Shown piece after piece: positions 11,901 to 24,600 of a DNA stretch of 64,000 nt. A model generated the notes under the pieces. The model did not search any database. It had not been told where the DNA came from and was given only the letters and a program-made list of their open reading frames with translations. The translations under genes and the position numbers were made by a program. Source of the stretch: Fallopia convolvulus. Taxonomy: Eukaryota; Streptophyta; Magnoliopsida; Caryophyllales; Polygonaceae. The stretch is taken from NCBI GenBank assembly GCA_964016875.1, contig OZ024728.1, positions 29,373,328 to 29,437,327 on the forward strand, written 5' to 3'. Position 1 is the stretch's first letter. Every line of letters begins with the position of its first letter.

Positions 11901-13746
11901 CAATTGTCTCATATAGCTTTCCAGAAACATCCATTCCACCCTATCATATGCCTTCCCCATGTCAAACTTAAGAGCCATATATCCCATTCTCCCAACTTTT
12001 TTAGTTTTCATGTAATGAAAAGCTTCAAAAGCAGAAAGAACATTATCTGTAATGAGTCGGCCAGGAACAATAGCACTCTGAGATAGAGAAATCACTTTGT
12101 GTAGTACTGTCTTCAACCTATTAGCCAGCACCTTGGAAATAATCTTGTAAAACACATTGCATAAACTAATAGGTCGGAGATCTTGCATTCTAATAGGATC
12201 ATGAACTTTTGGAATGAGAGAAATGAAAGTATGGTTTAAATTATCAGGAAGAGGTGCACCATTAAGAATATTGATACAGAAATTAATAATATCAAGACCA
12301 ATAGTATTCCAATGGTGTTGAAAAAATAAAGCTGACATGCCATCAGGACCAGGAGATTTAGTAGGATGCATAGAGAAAAGGACAGAATATATCTCGTCTC
12401 TTGTAAAGGGACGTAACAGCTTAGAGTTATCATCATCCGATATGATAGGTGAGATTCCCTAACCGTGGTAGAAAGTGCATTATGATCAGAGGAAAAAAGT
12501 TTGCTAAAATAATCAATCGCCACCTTTGACTTCCTATCCACACTCCTCCAAGCCATACCATCAAAAGCAACTAACCTCCGAATTTTATTTCTTTTTCGAC
12601 GCCCATTGGCCTTCTAATGGAAATAAGCCGAATTTTTGTCCCTCTAATTAAACTCGTTTGCATTTGCCCTTTGAAACTAAAATACTTCCTCCTTATCCAT
12701 TAACTCGTTCTCCTCTTTTTCTAATGCCCTACGTTTAGAAACTAAAGCACCAGTCATGCCCCTCTTGTCAATAGCCCTCAGCTGATCACGCACCTCCTTT
12801 AACCTCGTTAATATATTACCGAACTCAATTCTGTTCCATTCCACTAATGAGTCCCTACACCTCTCAATCTTGCCCATCACTCCATCGTCCATAGCTCTAG
12901 AACTAGGGTTTTTCCAATCATTTTCCACAACATGATTACACCCATTTTTGAGTGTCCACATAGCCTCAAAATGAAAAGGGCGTCTACCCTTCCTTCCTCC
13001 AAAACCACCTCCTCTCGGAAAAAATCAACCATAATCGGGACATGATCCGAGCCATCCCTTTCAAGATGTCTTATATTAGCCCTGGCAAAAATTTCCAACC
13101 AAGAGGAGTTTGCAAAACCCAAATCAAGACGTTCAGCAATAAAATCATCATCTGATCTGCCATTATCCCAAGTATATCTTTGACCGGAAAACACCATATC
13201 ATTCAACCTGCAAGAGTCAAGAGCATTTCTAAAGACCGCCATTTCCCCAACCTCCGGAAGATTTCCGCCTATCTTATCCTCCTCACATAACACTTGATTC
13301 AAATCCCCAACACAAATCCAACCATCATGAAGAACTTGACCCAACCGATCCAAGAGAGACCAGGACAAGTGTTTTTCATCTTTTTTTGGCCAAGCATTAA
13401 ACCCAGTCAACCGCCACTCCCCTCCACCTTCTTTACACTTAACAAAAGCATCAATGTGGTGTAAAGTGTAAGAATGAACACACACCACAACATCTTCCTC
13501 CCAAAGTAAACATAAACCACCAGATTTTCCAACACAATCAACTGAAAAACAACCCGCAAAACCTAATTTATCTCTAACCATTTCCATCCTCCTCTTATCA
13601 CTTTTGGTTTCCATAAGAAAAATCAATTTTGGGGTCTCTCGTCTCACCAAACTCGTGAGCCTATTAAAAGCACATGCCTTCCCCAATCCTCGACAGTTAT
13701 AACTTAACAAACCAATTGCTCCCGGCAAGAGGAACTCGTCCCTCAC
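8806..13746 (-). pseudogene. LINE-A ORF2: endonuclease, reverse transcriptase, RNase H (disrupted)
   Basis: An APE-type endonuclease (13746-12877) shows SYNCRGLGKA, METKS, VGDLNQVL, TWDNGRSD and GSDHVPIM, the metal- and DNA-contacting motifs of this fold. The reverse transcriptase (12371-11640) shows KSPGPDGM, FISLIPKV, PISLCNV, GLRQGDPLSPYLF and an FVDD catalytic motif near 11650. After the solo LTR the frame resumes with KHERYLGLPTMVGR, then a zf-RVT region (10485-9469). The RNase H (9254-8840) shows INSDAS, EVEIAEAVLWGLELA and ESDCLSL. ORF2 would nick target DNA and copy LINE RNA. Frame changes near 12960, 12560, 12370, 11740, 10480 and 9890, plus the inserted LTR, inactivate it. Confidence 0.9.
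10623..11475. mobile_element. Solo LTR (853 bp) inside LINE-A ORF2
   Basis: The segment begins TGATACGTGACG and ends TTGTTATCA, with TG/CA termini and a 5-bp inverted end TGATA/TATCA. It is flanked by a perfect duplication TAGAA at 10618-10622 and 11476-11480. Removing it with one TAGAA restores the LINE reading frame across the site, which confirms the boundaries. It has no internal coding region or primer site, so it is what remains after LTR-LTR recombination. Family and orientation are unknown. Confidence 0.88.
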
Positions 13747-13870
13747 ACCGATAAATCAATAAATAATTTATTTCTCGTATATACCGCTTCCATCATCTCA
13801 CTATCACCTTGTATTCGATCCCTTTTTCCTCGTAATTCAATATGACCTGACATACCACCCTCACCTCTAG

Positions 13871-15132
13871 CTAGCCTTTCCACTTCTTATTACTTGTTCC
13901 TTCTCCTGACACTGAATTACTCACCACCCTCTCTTTTTCTTTGGCTACTGCCTTGAACACCATGACTTTATTCACACTCTCCCCCTCACCACCATCTCCC
14001 TCATTCACTCCATTTCCTTTTTCATTTCCACCCTCTGTCTCATAAATCCCCTCATTCTCATCTGTACCTTCTTTACATTTACTAACTCCCTCACCTTTTC
14101 CAGTTTCCACCGTCCTTTCTACGACCCCATCCTTCTCAATCACAACTTTTTCTAACTGTGCTTGCAGTTGACTGGTAGCCTCTTCAAGTTCAGCATTATC
14201 CTGCTTTCCAATGTTCTCTTTTGCCATTTCCGAGTTAGCCCCCCACCCCTCAGTTTCAGAATTGTCTGCCTCATTCAGCAATAGCAATAATGATTTTCTC
14301 CCTGCAATTCTTGGGCGTTCAGTGTCTTGCGAGGTATACTTCCTGACTCCATTCATACCTACAAGGATAGACCGTTGTTGCTCCCTTTCTCTATCCGAGG
14401 GTGGTTGCCAACGTCGTAAAGGTGAAGCTCGCATCCAGTCGCCATATTCTTGATGTACTCCCGTGTTTCAGCATTTTGACAATCCATTTCCACATGCCCC
14501 ACACACCCACAAGAGTAACAAATGTTTGGCAGCCTTTCATACTTAATATCCACCCACATGTTTTTCCCATGCACCTTCATTATCAATCCTCTTCGAAAAG
14601 GTTTATAGACGTTCACCATAACCCTAACATAAAGATATCGAGCACAGACAAGATATTCTTATTCATCAACTTCTTGCAACCCTCCAAATGCCTTTCCTAT
14701 CGCCTCTGCCATCTCCATCGTCATAGCATCAATCGAAAGATCATATACTAGGATCCAAAACGACACAATGTCCATGATCATCTTCGAGGGTTGTTCTGAT
14801 CTCGGCTCCTTAAGATCCAACAAAGCTCTGTTGAAAGACCACGAACCTCCTTTTAGCACCCCCTCCATATAGTTTTTATCAGTAAACTTGAACACAAACA
14901 AGTTATGTCCCAACTGTCTAAAAACAAACCCTTTGCGTAACTTCCAAGCACCATTCATCGTCGCTTTCAAAGCGAAACTATTAAATGGACGGGAAGTCAT
15001 TAACGTTCCCACTAGAGTCAAGTTCATTGACGTCCCTATCAGTTTACTTGGATCAACGACAGCTTCAACCTCTACGAACTCATCCTCAGTCAACTGAAAA
15101 TCCTGTTGTTTTCCTTTCTCCTCCATTGGCAA
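13871..15132 (-). pseudogene. LINE-A ORF1 (DUF4283 + CCHC knuckle)
   Basis: 15132-14659 encodes a DUF4283-type region with LVGTLMTSRPFNSFALKATM, WKLRKGFVFRQLGHNLFVF and GGSWSFNRALLDL. 14619-14359 continues with WVDIKYERLPNICYSCGCVG followed by HVEMDC, a complete C-x2-C-x4-H-x4-C knuckle. 14434-13871 is a charged Glu/Lys/Gly-rich tail. Frame changes near 14640 and 14400 break it. The start ATG at 15132 precedes MPMEEKGKQQD. ORF2 follows about 125 bases downstream. It would have been the RNA-packaging protein of the LINE. Confidence 0.85.
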
Positions 15133-15295
15133 ACCCTAACCTCTGATCAACAACACTTTCCACCACTAGAGAAACTCGCACGATACCGATGAGAATACCC
15201 TAGCCCCCACGGCCCTAGACCAGATAGTCGGAAAAACGATTGGGGAAAGTCACACGAAGCAATCGCCGAACGCTCTCTATGCCCTAGGGTTTTTA

Positions 15296-15678
15296 TGACT
15301 TTTTATGATTTCTCCATAATATTTAATTGTAATTAGTTTTTTCCTTTATATTTTGTAATTGTTTATATCAATTATTTGCATAATGTACATGTCGATTCTT
15401 TGTACATGAACTTCGAAATTTTGATTACGAACCCAATGTTATTTAACAATGCCTTTCTTTAATTTATAATTTGAAGAGGAATTTTGATTTTGGTGGTGAA
15501 GAGCTTTTGGTCGGTTTATATAAGATGCATATAGTAGGCAAAATCGATGTTTGTATGGGCTAATTTCAAATCGTTCATGTGTTAATTTGTCTAACAATTT
15601 GAGTATTACATTGGTCATATAGTGTTATGCTCGAGTATTTCATACGTGTAAATTTCAAATCTACTTTATCTATTTTGG
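15296..15678. other. AT-rich spacer, nothing recognised
   Basis: This stretch lies between the LINE-A 5' end and the minisatellite. It has no open frame, no RNA gene and no clear repeat boundary. Confidence 0.5.
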
Positions 15679-16145
15679 ATTGCACTTTTACTATATTTGG
15701 AATGCACTATATCTAATTTGTAATGCACTTTTAATAATAATATAGTTATGTACTTTTATTAATTATATAAACATGCACTTTTCCTACTTTGTAATGCACT
15801 TTACCCACTTTACAATGCACTTTTATGATTTTGGAATGCACTTTACCTACTTTACAATACACTTGGTAATCATATAAGCATGCACTTTGACTAATCACAT
15901 GTAATGCGCTTTTCCTACTTTTAATGCACTGTTATATATTTTTAATGCACTTTTACTGATTTGAATTAACATCTTCCTAATACACTTTTCCTACTTTGTA
16001 ATGCACTTTTATATATTTATTATGCACTTTAAATGATTTGTAGTGCACTTTTACTAATTTGAATTAACATATTTGTAGTGCACTTTTTCTACTTTGTAAT
16101 GCACTTTTATAGATTTTTAATGCACTTTTACTAATTTGTAATGAT
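15679..16145. repeat. TGCACTTTT minisatellite
   Basis: AATGCACTTTTCCTACTTTG and close variants (TGCACTTTTACTAATTTG) recur about twenty times at roughly 20-25 base spacing. Periodicity is irregular, with some higher-order units of about 45 bases. It is non-coding and lies directly upstream, in plus coordinates, of the LINE-D 3' end. Confidence 0.85.
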
Positions 16146-17167
16146 TAACAAAAGATATTATTATATTTTTTGATTAGGTAAGAATTAGGATGCACTCCTT
16201 GGCTAAGGAGGGCATCCTAGAGCATCCTTGCAGATGAGAACTAGAAGTTTTGGCGAGTTTTTTATCACGCTAATTGGGAGACTGTAAACCTTTTTTACAA
16301 TTTTGTTAGCCACAGTATTACAAATCCTATTAGAATGAACTAAGCCAATAGTCTCCAATTCTTGCATTGAAGCAAGGATATCGGAGACAATTAGTGGCGG
16401 ACCCAGAAATTTTCGGAAGGGGGGGCTAGATTACTTAAGATAACTCATGTCATAATATAATTGTTCAAATAAAAAGTAAAAATAATTAAAAATACTAGGA
16501 TAAGTAAATCATAATATATTGTTTATAGTAGTTTATATATGTAATTACTCGTATAAGCATTTGAATTTTCATAAAAATAATTTGATGGAAAACTTACTAG
16601 TTAAATTTTTTTACTTTTACCCTATATAATAAATTTGTTCCTTTACCAAAAAAATAAATAAATTTGTTCATAAGTCTAAAGCACTAAATTTTTTATAAAT
16701 CTAAAGAAAAAATAATCCTATTTAAACAAATTAATCTAATCAAAATAAATTAAACTACTAATAATCAATTCAATTCAATAGATATTCCAAAACAAAATAC
16801 TGTAAATCCAAGCAAAAATTTTAATGCATTGCAAGCTAACTTTTACCCTATACTCCAATAAAGACGATTTTACAAAATCGAGACCATAAGTCTCAAGAAG
16901 ATGTTGCTATAGTGCTATATAGGCAGTAGTAGGCTTATAGCAGCTATGACACAGTAGCCTAACTACTTATTTCTGAGTTTATTTTAAAATAATAAATCAT
17001 GTGTGTAAAAATTTGTATCAAAATGCGATCGTTTTAGTTTTAATAGTACAAAACGATACCGTTTTATTGTGTTTTTAAAATCAAAAGCTAAAATGAAATT
17101 AGGTTGGCTTTCTGTCCGTCTTCCCAACTCTCTCTTTCACCATTTTCATATCTCCAAGCAGGGGCTA

Positions 17168-18222
17168 TGTTGGATCGTAATGGGTTAGCAGTGAGCTTGG
17201 GAACTGGCAGTTAAGCTGTTCCCAAGGCAGCGGAAGTAAATAATCGCAAGTAATAAAAACAGTTAAAGGGACAGTTCCTTTATAGAGGAACCCCACTACA
17301 ACCAACTAGTTGTATGGGTAAACCTCTACCTCCGCTTGGAGGATTTTGAATGACTTACTTATATTGATTGCTTTGTTCCTTAGTTACACAGCCGGATTTA
17401 CACTTCTCTGTTCCTACAAGTTCTTCCTAACTCTAGCAACACTAGTAAATCCTCTCAACTGAGTTCCTAAGCTCACAACAGCAAAACACAAGTAACTCAA
17501 ACCTTACGCTGACTTCTCAGTTCCCTTGCTCCAGGGAACTTCAGCTTCACCGTCGTCGAGATCACACACTCGCCGGCGGGGACTTCTCTTCCTTTTCTTT
17601 CTTCTCTCTAATGTGGGTGTTTGTAAGTTCTGGGAGAAGTGCTCAGACCGAGTACTATTCATTTGGCTTTATAGTCCATTTGTCTTGGGCAGTCGCATCT
17701 TTCGTTTGTGTCCAAAATGCCCTTTGCTTGATGCCCAAGTTGTACTTTCTTCACATGTGACTTTGGTTTGAACTAGGTCAACTTCTTGAATCAATCGGAC
17801 CGTTGGATGAAGCGTGACAGTCTGATCCTCAGACTGTTCCCTCTGGCTGTCTGAGACAGAATCCCGCGATCTGCGCTGAACGGTCGTTGTCTTCACATGT
17901 GAGTTCCCATTTCATGGGAACTGACTTCTTCAGAGTTCCCTTGATGGAAACTCTTCATCGTTGTAAGCTTGTGTTTTCTTGTTTTGTTTTTGGGAGTTCC
18001 CACTTCATGGGAACTTTCCTCTTCAGAGTTCCCTTGATGGAAACTCTTCATTGTGGCTAGCAGTGGCTTTGTCATTCATAGTTCTTGGTTGTACCTGTGT
18101 TCCTTAGAAATACTTGAACAAACCACATTAGTTCCCTATGGTGTTTGTCATTATCAAAACTTAAAGAGAAGTGAATCGTTGATCCGTTGCTTAGAACCAG
18201 AGGTCCCAACAACGTCCCAGCA
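17168..18222 (-). repeat. 3' LTR of the copia element (left copy)
   Basis: In plus orientation it runs TGTTGGATCG to GTCCCAGCA; read as the element it is TGCTGGGAC to CGATCCAACA. It is identical in length and, as far as I compared, in sequence to 27031-28085. Short frames in it (17526-17771, 17669-17896, 17893-18075) are duplicated exactly in the other LTR and are not genes. Confidence 0.95.
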
Positions 18223-18240
18223 ATTTCCCCCTTTTTGATG
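18223..18240 (-). promoter_or_regulatory. Polypurine tract of the copia element
   Basis: On the minus strand CAAAAAGGGGGAAAT abuts the TG of the 3' LTR. It primes plus-strand DNA synthesis. Confidence 0.85.
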
Positions 18241-18626
18241 ATGACAAACCCATCACAAAAATGTAAGTATTTCAATGAATGATATGCTGATGAGTTCCTA
18301 AGTATGATTTTGGGAAGTCACTCTTAGTGAGACATTTAGATTTAGGGAGCCACTTCTGGTGAGACACGTAGTTCCTATTAGGCTTTTTATGCAATTGTTC
18401 CCCCTTAGCTTATGCGTGGTCTGTGATAACTTAAACTTTTAACTCATCTCACATTTTTTATCTTTCCCCCTTTTGACATCATCGAAAAATAAGCAAAGCA
18501 ATATTAGGAAAGAATGGAACACGCAACCAAAATAAAGACCATTTCATTACTTAAGAGAATATGTACAATGGGAACCCAAGTACAATTTGTGGTCATTTTT
18601 GGATTAAGGGAACAAGAAGGGAGAGA

Positions 18627-21026
18627 TCATGGGCTCTGAGGGAACAAGGCGTCACAAAGGCGCGTAAGGACTTGTGTAAGCTTTTCTTGTCCTCTGGCCA
18701 ACACTGCCTGGTCCCTAGCAATCTGATCGAGGGTGTTGGCGATGCGGAGCAACACTGGAGAGTTCCCCTCTTGTGTACCAGACTCTAGGGGAGCCGCCTC
18801 CTCTACAGGCTCCGAGTGCCTCATCTTCTGGGCAACTGTAATGTCCAGTTCCCTTCCAAGCTCGATTTCTTCTTTAGAGGCATCGTAGAGACCCTCTTTT
18901 TGTAGGAGCTTCTTGATCAGCCCGGAGTAGGGAAGGGAGTGGGACTTGGAGGCCATGCACTTTTCCATGTGCCCAAGGATAATTCGGGGAAGATTTATGG
19001 GCTTCTTGAGGAGGAAGTGGTAGAGGATGATGGCATCGGGGATGTTGACGACCAGGCGCTTTTCTTGGCGTGGGATCACCACGTTGATGATGAATTGGTG
19101 AGCGAGCTTGGCGACCAAGGACAAATGATGCGTCGAGTGGACCTTAGAGGGAACCCGACCCTCAAAAATTGTGTTGTACACCTCGGCGCTGTTGAAGTCG
19201 CACCAAAGCTTGCTGGGCACCTCGCTAAGCCCTTGACCAGGGACCTGGAGTTGAAGGCGGATCGTAGACGTTGTAAAAATGAACTCGTCGCCTTCATGGG
19301 AGAGAGTTCCCTGAGTGCCGTCATTGGTGATAGTGAAGTTGTTGTAGAATTGACGCACTTGTGAGGGATCTACTCTCACAGTTTCTTGGCAGAGTCTCTC
19401 CCAGCCCTGGGCCTTGATCAGTTCCCACAGTTCCTCCAGACCATTTTTAGTTAGCACCTCTTTGGACACAATGAGGTGAGGAAGAAGCTTTCGGCGCTCA
19501 GTGACATGATGCTTGGTGGTCCCCTTCCCTTTCTTTGACTTGCTTTTGGATTTGTTCCCCCTAGAGACCGTGCGAGGTCCTTTCTGCTGAGGGGGTGCAG
19601 CCGCTTCGATCATAAGCACGCGGTCCCTTGGTGGTGGGGAACTCGCGGACACCACCATTTGGTGTCCAGGTGTAGGGATACGTGCTGGCTCCTTTGTAGC
19701 TGGAGCTTCTTCTTCTTCTTCGACCTCATCATGGGAGGTCCCTTCTTCCTCGGAGGAGCTCGAACCCGAGCCCTCCGCGTCATCTCCAGGATGACTTGTT
19801 GTTGCCTCAGCACCTCCAGCTGGTGCGAGGTCCCTTGTCTCTGTGGGCTCTTGGGGAGCAACCTTTTCTGGGGACTTTGTCCCTTGGGAGACTGTGTGCT
19901 CAGAGGGACCCCTGTTGAGTTCTTCCTCGATGGCCTTGAGCTGGACTTCCTCCTCCAAAGTTCCCATGATGATTGGAGGAGGGTCTTTGGTCATTTTGCC
20001 GATGACCACAGAAAGAGGAAGATCGTCGTCGTCTGAGGAGAGGGCGACGGTACTTTTGGATGGTGAGGGAGAGGGGAGTTTGGTGGTGGTGGGAGACGTG
20101 ATGGAAGAGGGGAGAGGAGAGGAAGGAATAGGGGTTGTGAGTTGAGTAGAAGGAGGAGGAAGGGATCTGTGGTCCTGTGGAGGAGAGATCCCCGAAGCAG
20201 AGATGGGAGTGGTTGAAATGTGTTTTGGTGAGGAAGGAGAAGGTGGTTGGGATGTTGGAGTTCCCATCGTGGTGGGAACTGGAGGAGGTGGCGGAGGAGG
20301 TCCCTCGATTTGAAGAGGAGGGATGGAGGAGGAAGAGGGAAGTAGACTCTGGGATTCGGAGTTCCCAACGTCGGAAGGAAAGGGGTAGGGAGGTTTGGGA
20401 GCACAAGAACTCTCCTTGGAGCAGTTCAGGTAGTCCTCAAAGCGGAAGAAAGCCTTCTTTCTGGGCTCCGAAAATTCAGAGGCCTCAGAGTGTTTACGTT
20501 TTTAGGATTTTGAGGGGTCGTGGGAGTGTTTGGATTTTTTGGATTTTGAGGGATCTTTTGATGAATGGCGATGTTTGGATGAGGGGCGATGTTTGGATTT
20601 ACGGGGTTTTTCATTGATGGAGGGGCGAGCATCTCCGAAGTTGTCAATGATGACAACTCCGAAGGAGGTGTTGGTGGTTGGAGGTGGAAGAGGAAGAGAT
20701 TCGGAGGAGGAAGAGGTCCAGGAGACGGTTTCGTCGACCTGAGGAGGAGGAGGGGGCAAGAAGGGGCTTACTTGATTGTATAGCCCTTGAATGAGGACAT
20801 CCTTCATGGTTGGGTCTTGTTCTTGCTCAATCTCGTTCAGTTGAGTGATGAAAAGAGTGCGAGGATTGGCAAGTACCCACTCTTTGATTTGTGCGAATGT
20901 GTGTTGAGGGGCCATTTTTGTAAGAATTTGGGAGGTTTTGGAGGTTTCTTGAAAAGAGAGTGAAAGGGATTTGTGGAAGACGAATGACAGGGATGTAGGA
21001 TGGAGTAAAGGGCCTAAAAATGGCAA
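18627..21026 (-). CDS. Extra 3' ORF of the copia element (env-position ORF), one in-frame stop
   Basis: Two minus-strand frames, 21026-20502 (174 codons) and 20267-18627 (546 codons), share one phase. They are joined by open sequence interrupted only by TAA at 20502-20504, so together they span about 800 codons. The N-terminal part is Ser/Pro/Lys-rich with SSKHRHSSKDPSKSKKSK. The middle is proline-rich, then very acidic (EVEEEEEAPATKE) and basic (KSKSKKGKG). The C-terminal 300 residues look globular (WERLCQETVRVDPSQVRQFY, then VVIPRQEKRLVVNIPDAIIL) and resemble the plant retrotransposon family annotated as putative plant transposon protein (Transposase_32-like). I see no signal peptide or convincing membrane span. 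SIRE-group elements carry an extra ORF in this position, often called env-like. Role unknown. Confidence 0.7.
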
Positions 21027-21664
21027 AGAGGGGTTTTAAAAGGAGAGAGGAGGTGAAGGGTAGAAAGGGAAGTGGAATAACCTCGATAACCGTTGCACAA
21101 TGAACGTGGGGAGCCGTTTCAACTTCTCAAGCACGCTTCTGGACACGCGTCACAATCTCTTGGGAAGTCCTTTTCAAATTTTGAATACTTGGCCTGTAAC
21201 GCTTCAGAGCTTCTGACACGAAAGTCCGCTTCCCAAGTGACGGTTTTTCTTTGAAGATTAGTCAGTGTTCCCTTTGTAGATGCAGCAGTTCCCATGATCT
21301 TTTCAAGGTCAAGGAGAGTGAAGTGGTTGAGGGAACTTCACACTCATCTTTTTGTGGGGCTAGGGAACTCAAAGGGAGCCAGACAATTTGCAACTCGATA
21401 AAGGAAATATTTTGGCTCATGAGAAGCATTTGTCTGGTCCCTAGCTCAAGGTGGGTCATATGATCAACCGTCATGGTGGCTTGTAATGAGGGATAAAGGG
21501 AACTCTGGTTGATCATTTTGGGCCAAAAGAAATAGAGTTCCTTTGTACACATTTTTCTCTAGACTAGTAATCATGGCATAGTGAAAGCAATGAATCCAAG
21601 TTCCTTATCATGCAATTTTAGATAAACTAGTCAGGCATTGAGAAAGAGATAAACAGGGACTTGT
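21027..21664 (-). other. Spacer between pol and the extra ORF
   Basis: Non-coding on the element strand; short minus-strand frames here show no recognisable domain. Could carry a splice acceptor or promoter for the downstream ORF, but nothing decisive is visible. Confidence 0.5.
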
Positions 21665-24600
21665 TTAGTTTAGAGTTATCATCCCTAGAAGCATTCGAAA
21701 ACGCTGGTAGGGACGTCTGTCTAAAGCTTTGGTAAGAATATCCGCAATTTGCTCTTCAGTTCTACAGTGTTCCATCGAAATGTTCCCATTCTCAACATTG
21801 TCACGTAGAAAGTGATGCCTTATATCAATATGCTTAGTTCTAGAATGATGCACAGGATTTTTGGAAATGTTTATGGCACTAGTGTTGTCACATAGTATGG
21901 GAACTGGGCCAAAAGACATACCGTAATCCTGGAGTTGTGACTTAAGCCATAGAACCTGGGAACAGCATGATGCGGCAGCCACATATTCAGCTTCAGCTGT
22001 GGAGAGTGCCACTGAGTTTTGCTTTTTAGATCCCCACGAAACTAAGCAAGACCCTAGGAACTGGGCCATTCCTGAAGTGCTCTTTCTGTCAACCAAGTGC
22101 CCTGCAAAGTCAGTATCTGTGTATGCAATGAGCTCAAGGGAACTGTTCCTTGGATACCAAAGGCACAAGTTATTGTTCCCTTTGAGATACCTGAAAATTC
22201 TCTTCACCTCTTTCAGGTGTGATTCCTTAGGGTTAGCTTGAAAACGAGCACAAATACATACGGAGAACATGATATCAGGTCTACTAGCTGTTAAGTAGAG
22301 AAGGGACCCGATCATACCTCGATAGTTCCTTTGGTCCACACTGATACCTGTTTCATCTGTATTTAGCCTTGAATTTGGTGAGATGGGAGTGTCAATGGGC
22401 TTTGAATGTTCCATCCCATACTTCACGAGCATTTCCTTGATGTATTTCTGTTGATGGATCTTTGTTCCCTCCTTTGTTTGGGATATTTGAAGTCCCAAGA
22501 AGAACGTGAGTTCCCCAATGAGACTCATCTCAAATTCATTGCTCATGAGGTCCTTGAACTTTTCTACAAGAGTTTCGTTAGTTGCTTCAAACACAATGTC
22601 ATCAACATATACTTGCACAATCAAAATGTCTTTAGATTCTTTCTTTAAAAACAAAGTCTTGTCTATGGAACCACGAATGTATCCATGGGACAAGAGGAAT
22701 TGAGCAAACCTGTCATACCAAGCTCGGGGAGCTTGTTTGAGTCCGTAAAGGGCCCTTTCCAGGAAATAGACATGGTTGGGCATTTTCTCATCTTCGAATC
22801 CTGGAGGTTGGGCCACATACACTTCTTCCTTGAGATGTCCATTTAGGAAGGCTGTTTTCACATCCATTTGATAAAGTTTGAATTCCTTGTGAGCAGCATA
22901 GGCAATGAGGAGTCTGATTGCCTCGATCCTGGCAACTGGTGCGAAGGTCTCATCGTAGTCAATCCCTTCCTCTTGCCTGTATCCTTGTGCTACTAACCTA
23001 GCCTTGTTCCTTGCTACAGCTCCAGTATCATCGAGCTTGTTCCTAAAAACCCATCGGGTTCCTATGATGTTCTTGTTTTTGGGCCTAGGAACTAGCTTCC
23101 AAACTTTGTTTCTCTCGAATTGGTGGAGTTCCTCTTGCATGGCTTGAATCCAATCTGGGTCCTTTAATGCTTCTTTGATATTTTTGGGTTCCACCATTGA
23201 AACAAACGCGTTAAAAGCACAAAAATTATTGAGAGAGGAACGAGTCTGCACACCTTTAACAAGAGGAGAGATGATGTTCTCAAGAGGGTGGTCCTTCCTT
23301 TGTTGAAAGGTTCTTGTATGAGTGAGTTCCTTTGCATGTGTATCATCCTCAGTCGGTGTTTCTTTGTCATGGGAACTCTCATCTCCAGCTTCTTCATTTG
23401 ATGTTTCTTCAGAGATTTCTGGCAGGTTCCCTCTTTGTTCCCCTTGAATACTTGATTCTGGCAGGGTATTGTCTTGGGGGACAGCAGACTTGTTCCCTGA
23501 AGAGGGGACCTCGAGAGAGTTGGAGGTGTCTTGTGGTTCTTCTGAGGAAGGAGCCTCGAGGAAGGTTTGATCAGTGAGGGTTGGACCTTCGTCGTTGTTC
23601 CCTGGTTGCGGGATATTGCTTGCACTTGGATAGTCTTCATCCCTTTTTCTTGGCTCATCCTCGTCATCATCATCGTCTTCATGTCTGACTAGTTTGAACA
23701 GAGTTCCCTTCCCTTGGGTCTCGGTTCCCATCTTTACAGACTTTTCATTGAAGACGACATGAATACTTTCCTCTATCTTTTTGGTTCTTTTATTGTAGAC
23801 CCTGTAAGCCTTGCTTTGTGATGAGTATCCCAGGAAGATCCCTTCGTCGCTTCTGGGGTCGAATTTGCCAAGATTGTCTTTGCCGTTGTTGTGAACAAAA
23901 CATGTGCAACCAAATGTTCTCAAGTGTGAGATGTTTGGTTTTCTCCCTTTGATGAGCTCATAGGAAGTCTTGTTGATCAGGGGCCTTGTCATGGCTCGAT
24001 TTAGGATGTATGTAGCTGTGGAGATTGCTTCAGTCCAGAAGTACTCAGGAACTCCACTTTCGATCATCATGGTTCTAGCCATGTCCTCCAGAGTTCTATT
24101 CTTTCTCTCGACCACTCCATTTTGCTGAGGAGTGCGAGGAGCTGAAAAGTTGTGAGAGATCCCATTTTGCTCGCAGAAGTTTAGGAACTCCGAGTTTTGA
24201 AACTCAGTTCCGTGATCAGATCTGATTGCTTTCAGTTTCAGCCCCAAGCTTACTTCTGTTCTTTTGATGAAGGGCTCAAATTCTTCAAACGCTTGTGATT
24301 TTGCCTTCAAGAAAATAACCCAGGTGAATCTTGAAAAATCATCAATTAAAACATACATGTACCTTTTTCCACCGTAGCTAGTTGTTCTCATGGGACCACA
24401 GAGATCCATGTGAATTAACTCCAGGGACCTGGTTGTGCTTACCACCTTCTTCGGTTTGAAGGAGGTCCTGGTCTGTTTCCCTCGAACACATGCTTCACAC
24501 ATTTTGACTCCTTCGAGATTTATCCGTGGGAGACCAATGACCAGATCCTGTAGATAAAGCTTCAGGATTTGGTTTACACCAGCATGTCCCAGTCTTCGAT

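Larger units (their letters stand above)
8806..15295 (-). mobile_element. LINE-A, L1-type non-LTR retrotransposon
   Basis: On the minus strand the order is 5' UTR beginning near the AAACCCTAGGGC motif at about 15295, ORF1 (15132-13871), endonuclease, reverse transcriptase, zf-RVT region and RNase H. This is the standard order of plant L1-type LINEs. It is about 5.6 kb without the solo LTR at 10623-11475. Every domain is present but the frames are broken repeatedly, so it is dead. The 3' end is replaced by LINE-B sequence, so no poly-A tail or target duplication is visible. Confidence 0.9.

Noticed and set aside
15679..16145. CRISPR-like array
   Set aside because: Repeats are short, irregular and AT-rich, without uniform spacers; this is plant DNA and a simple minisatellite.
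19659..20145. Plus-strand frames opposite the copia extra ORF (125 and 100 codons)
   Set aside because: They are shadows of the low-complexity minus-strand ORF3; no domain or independent context.
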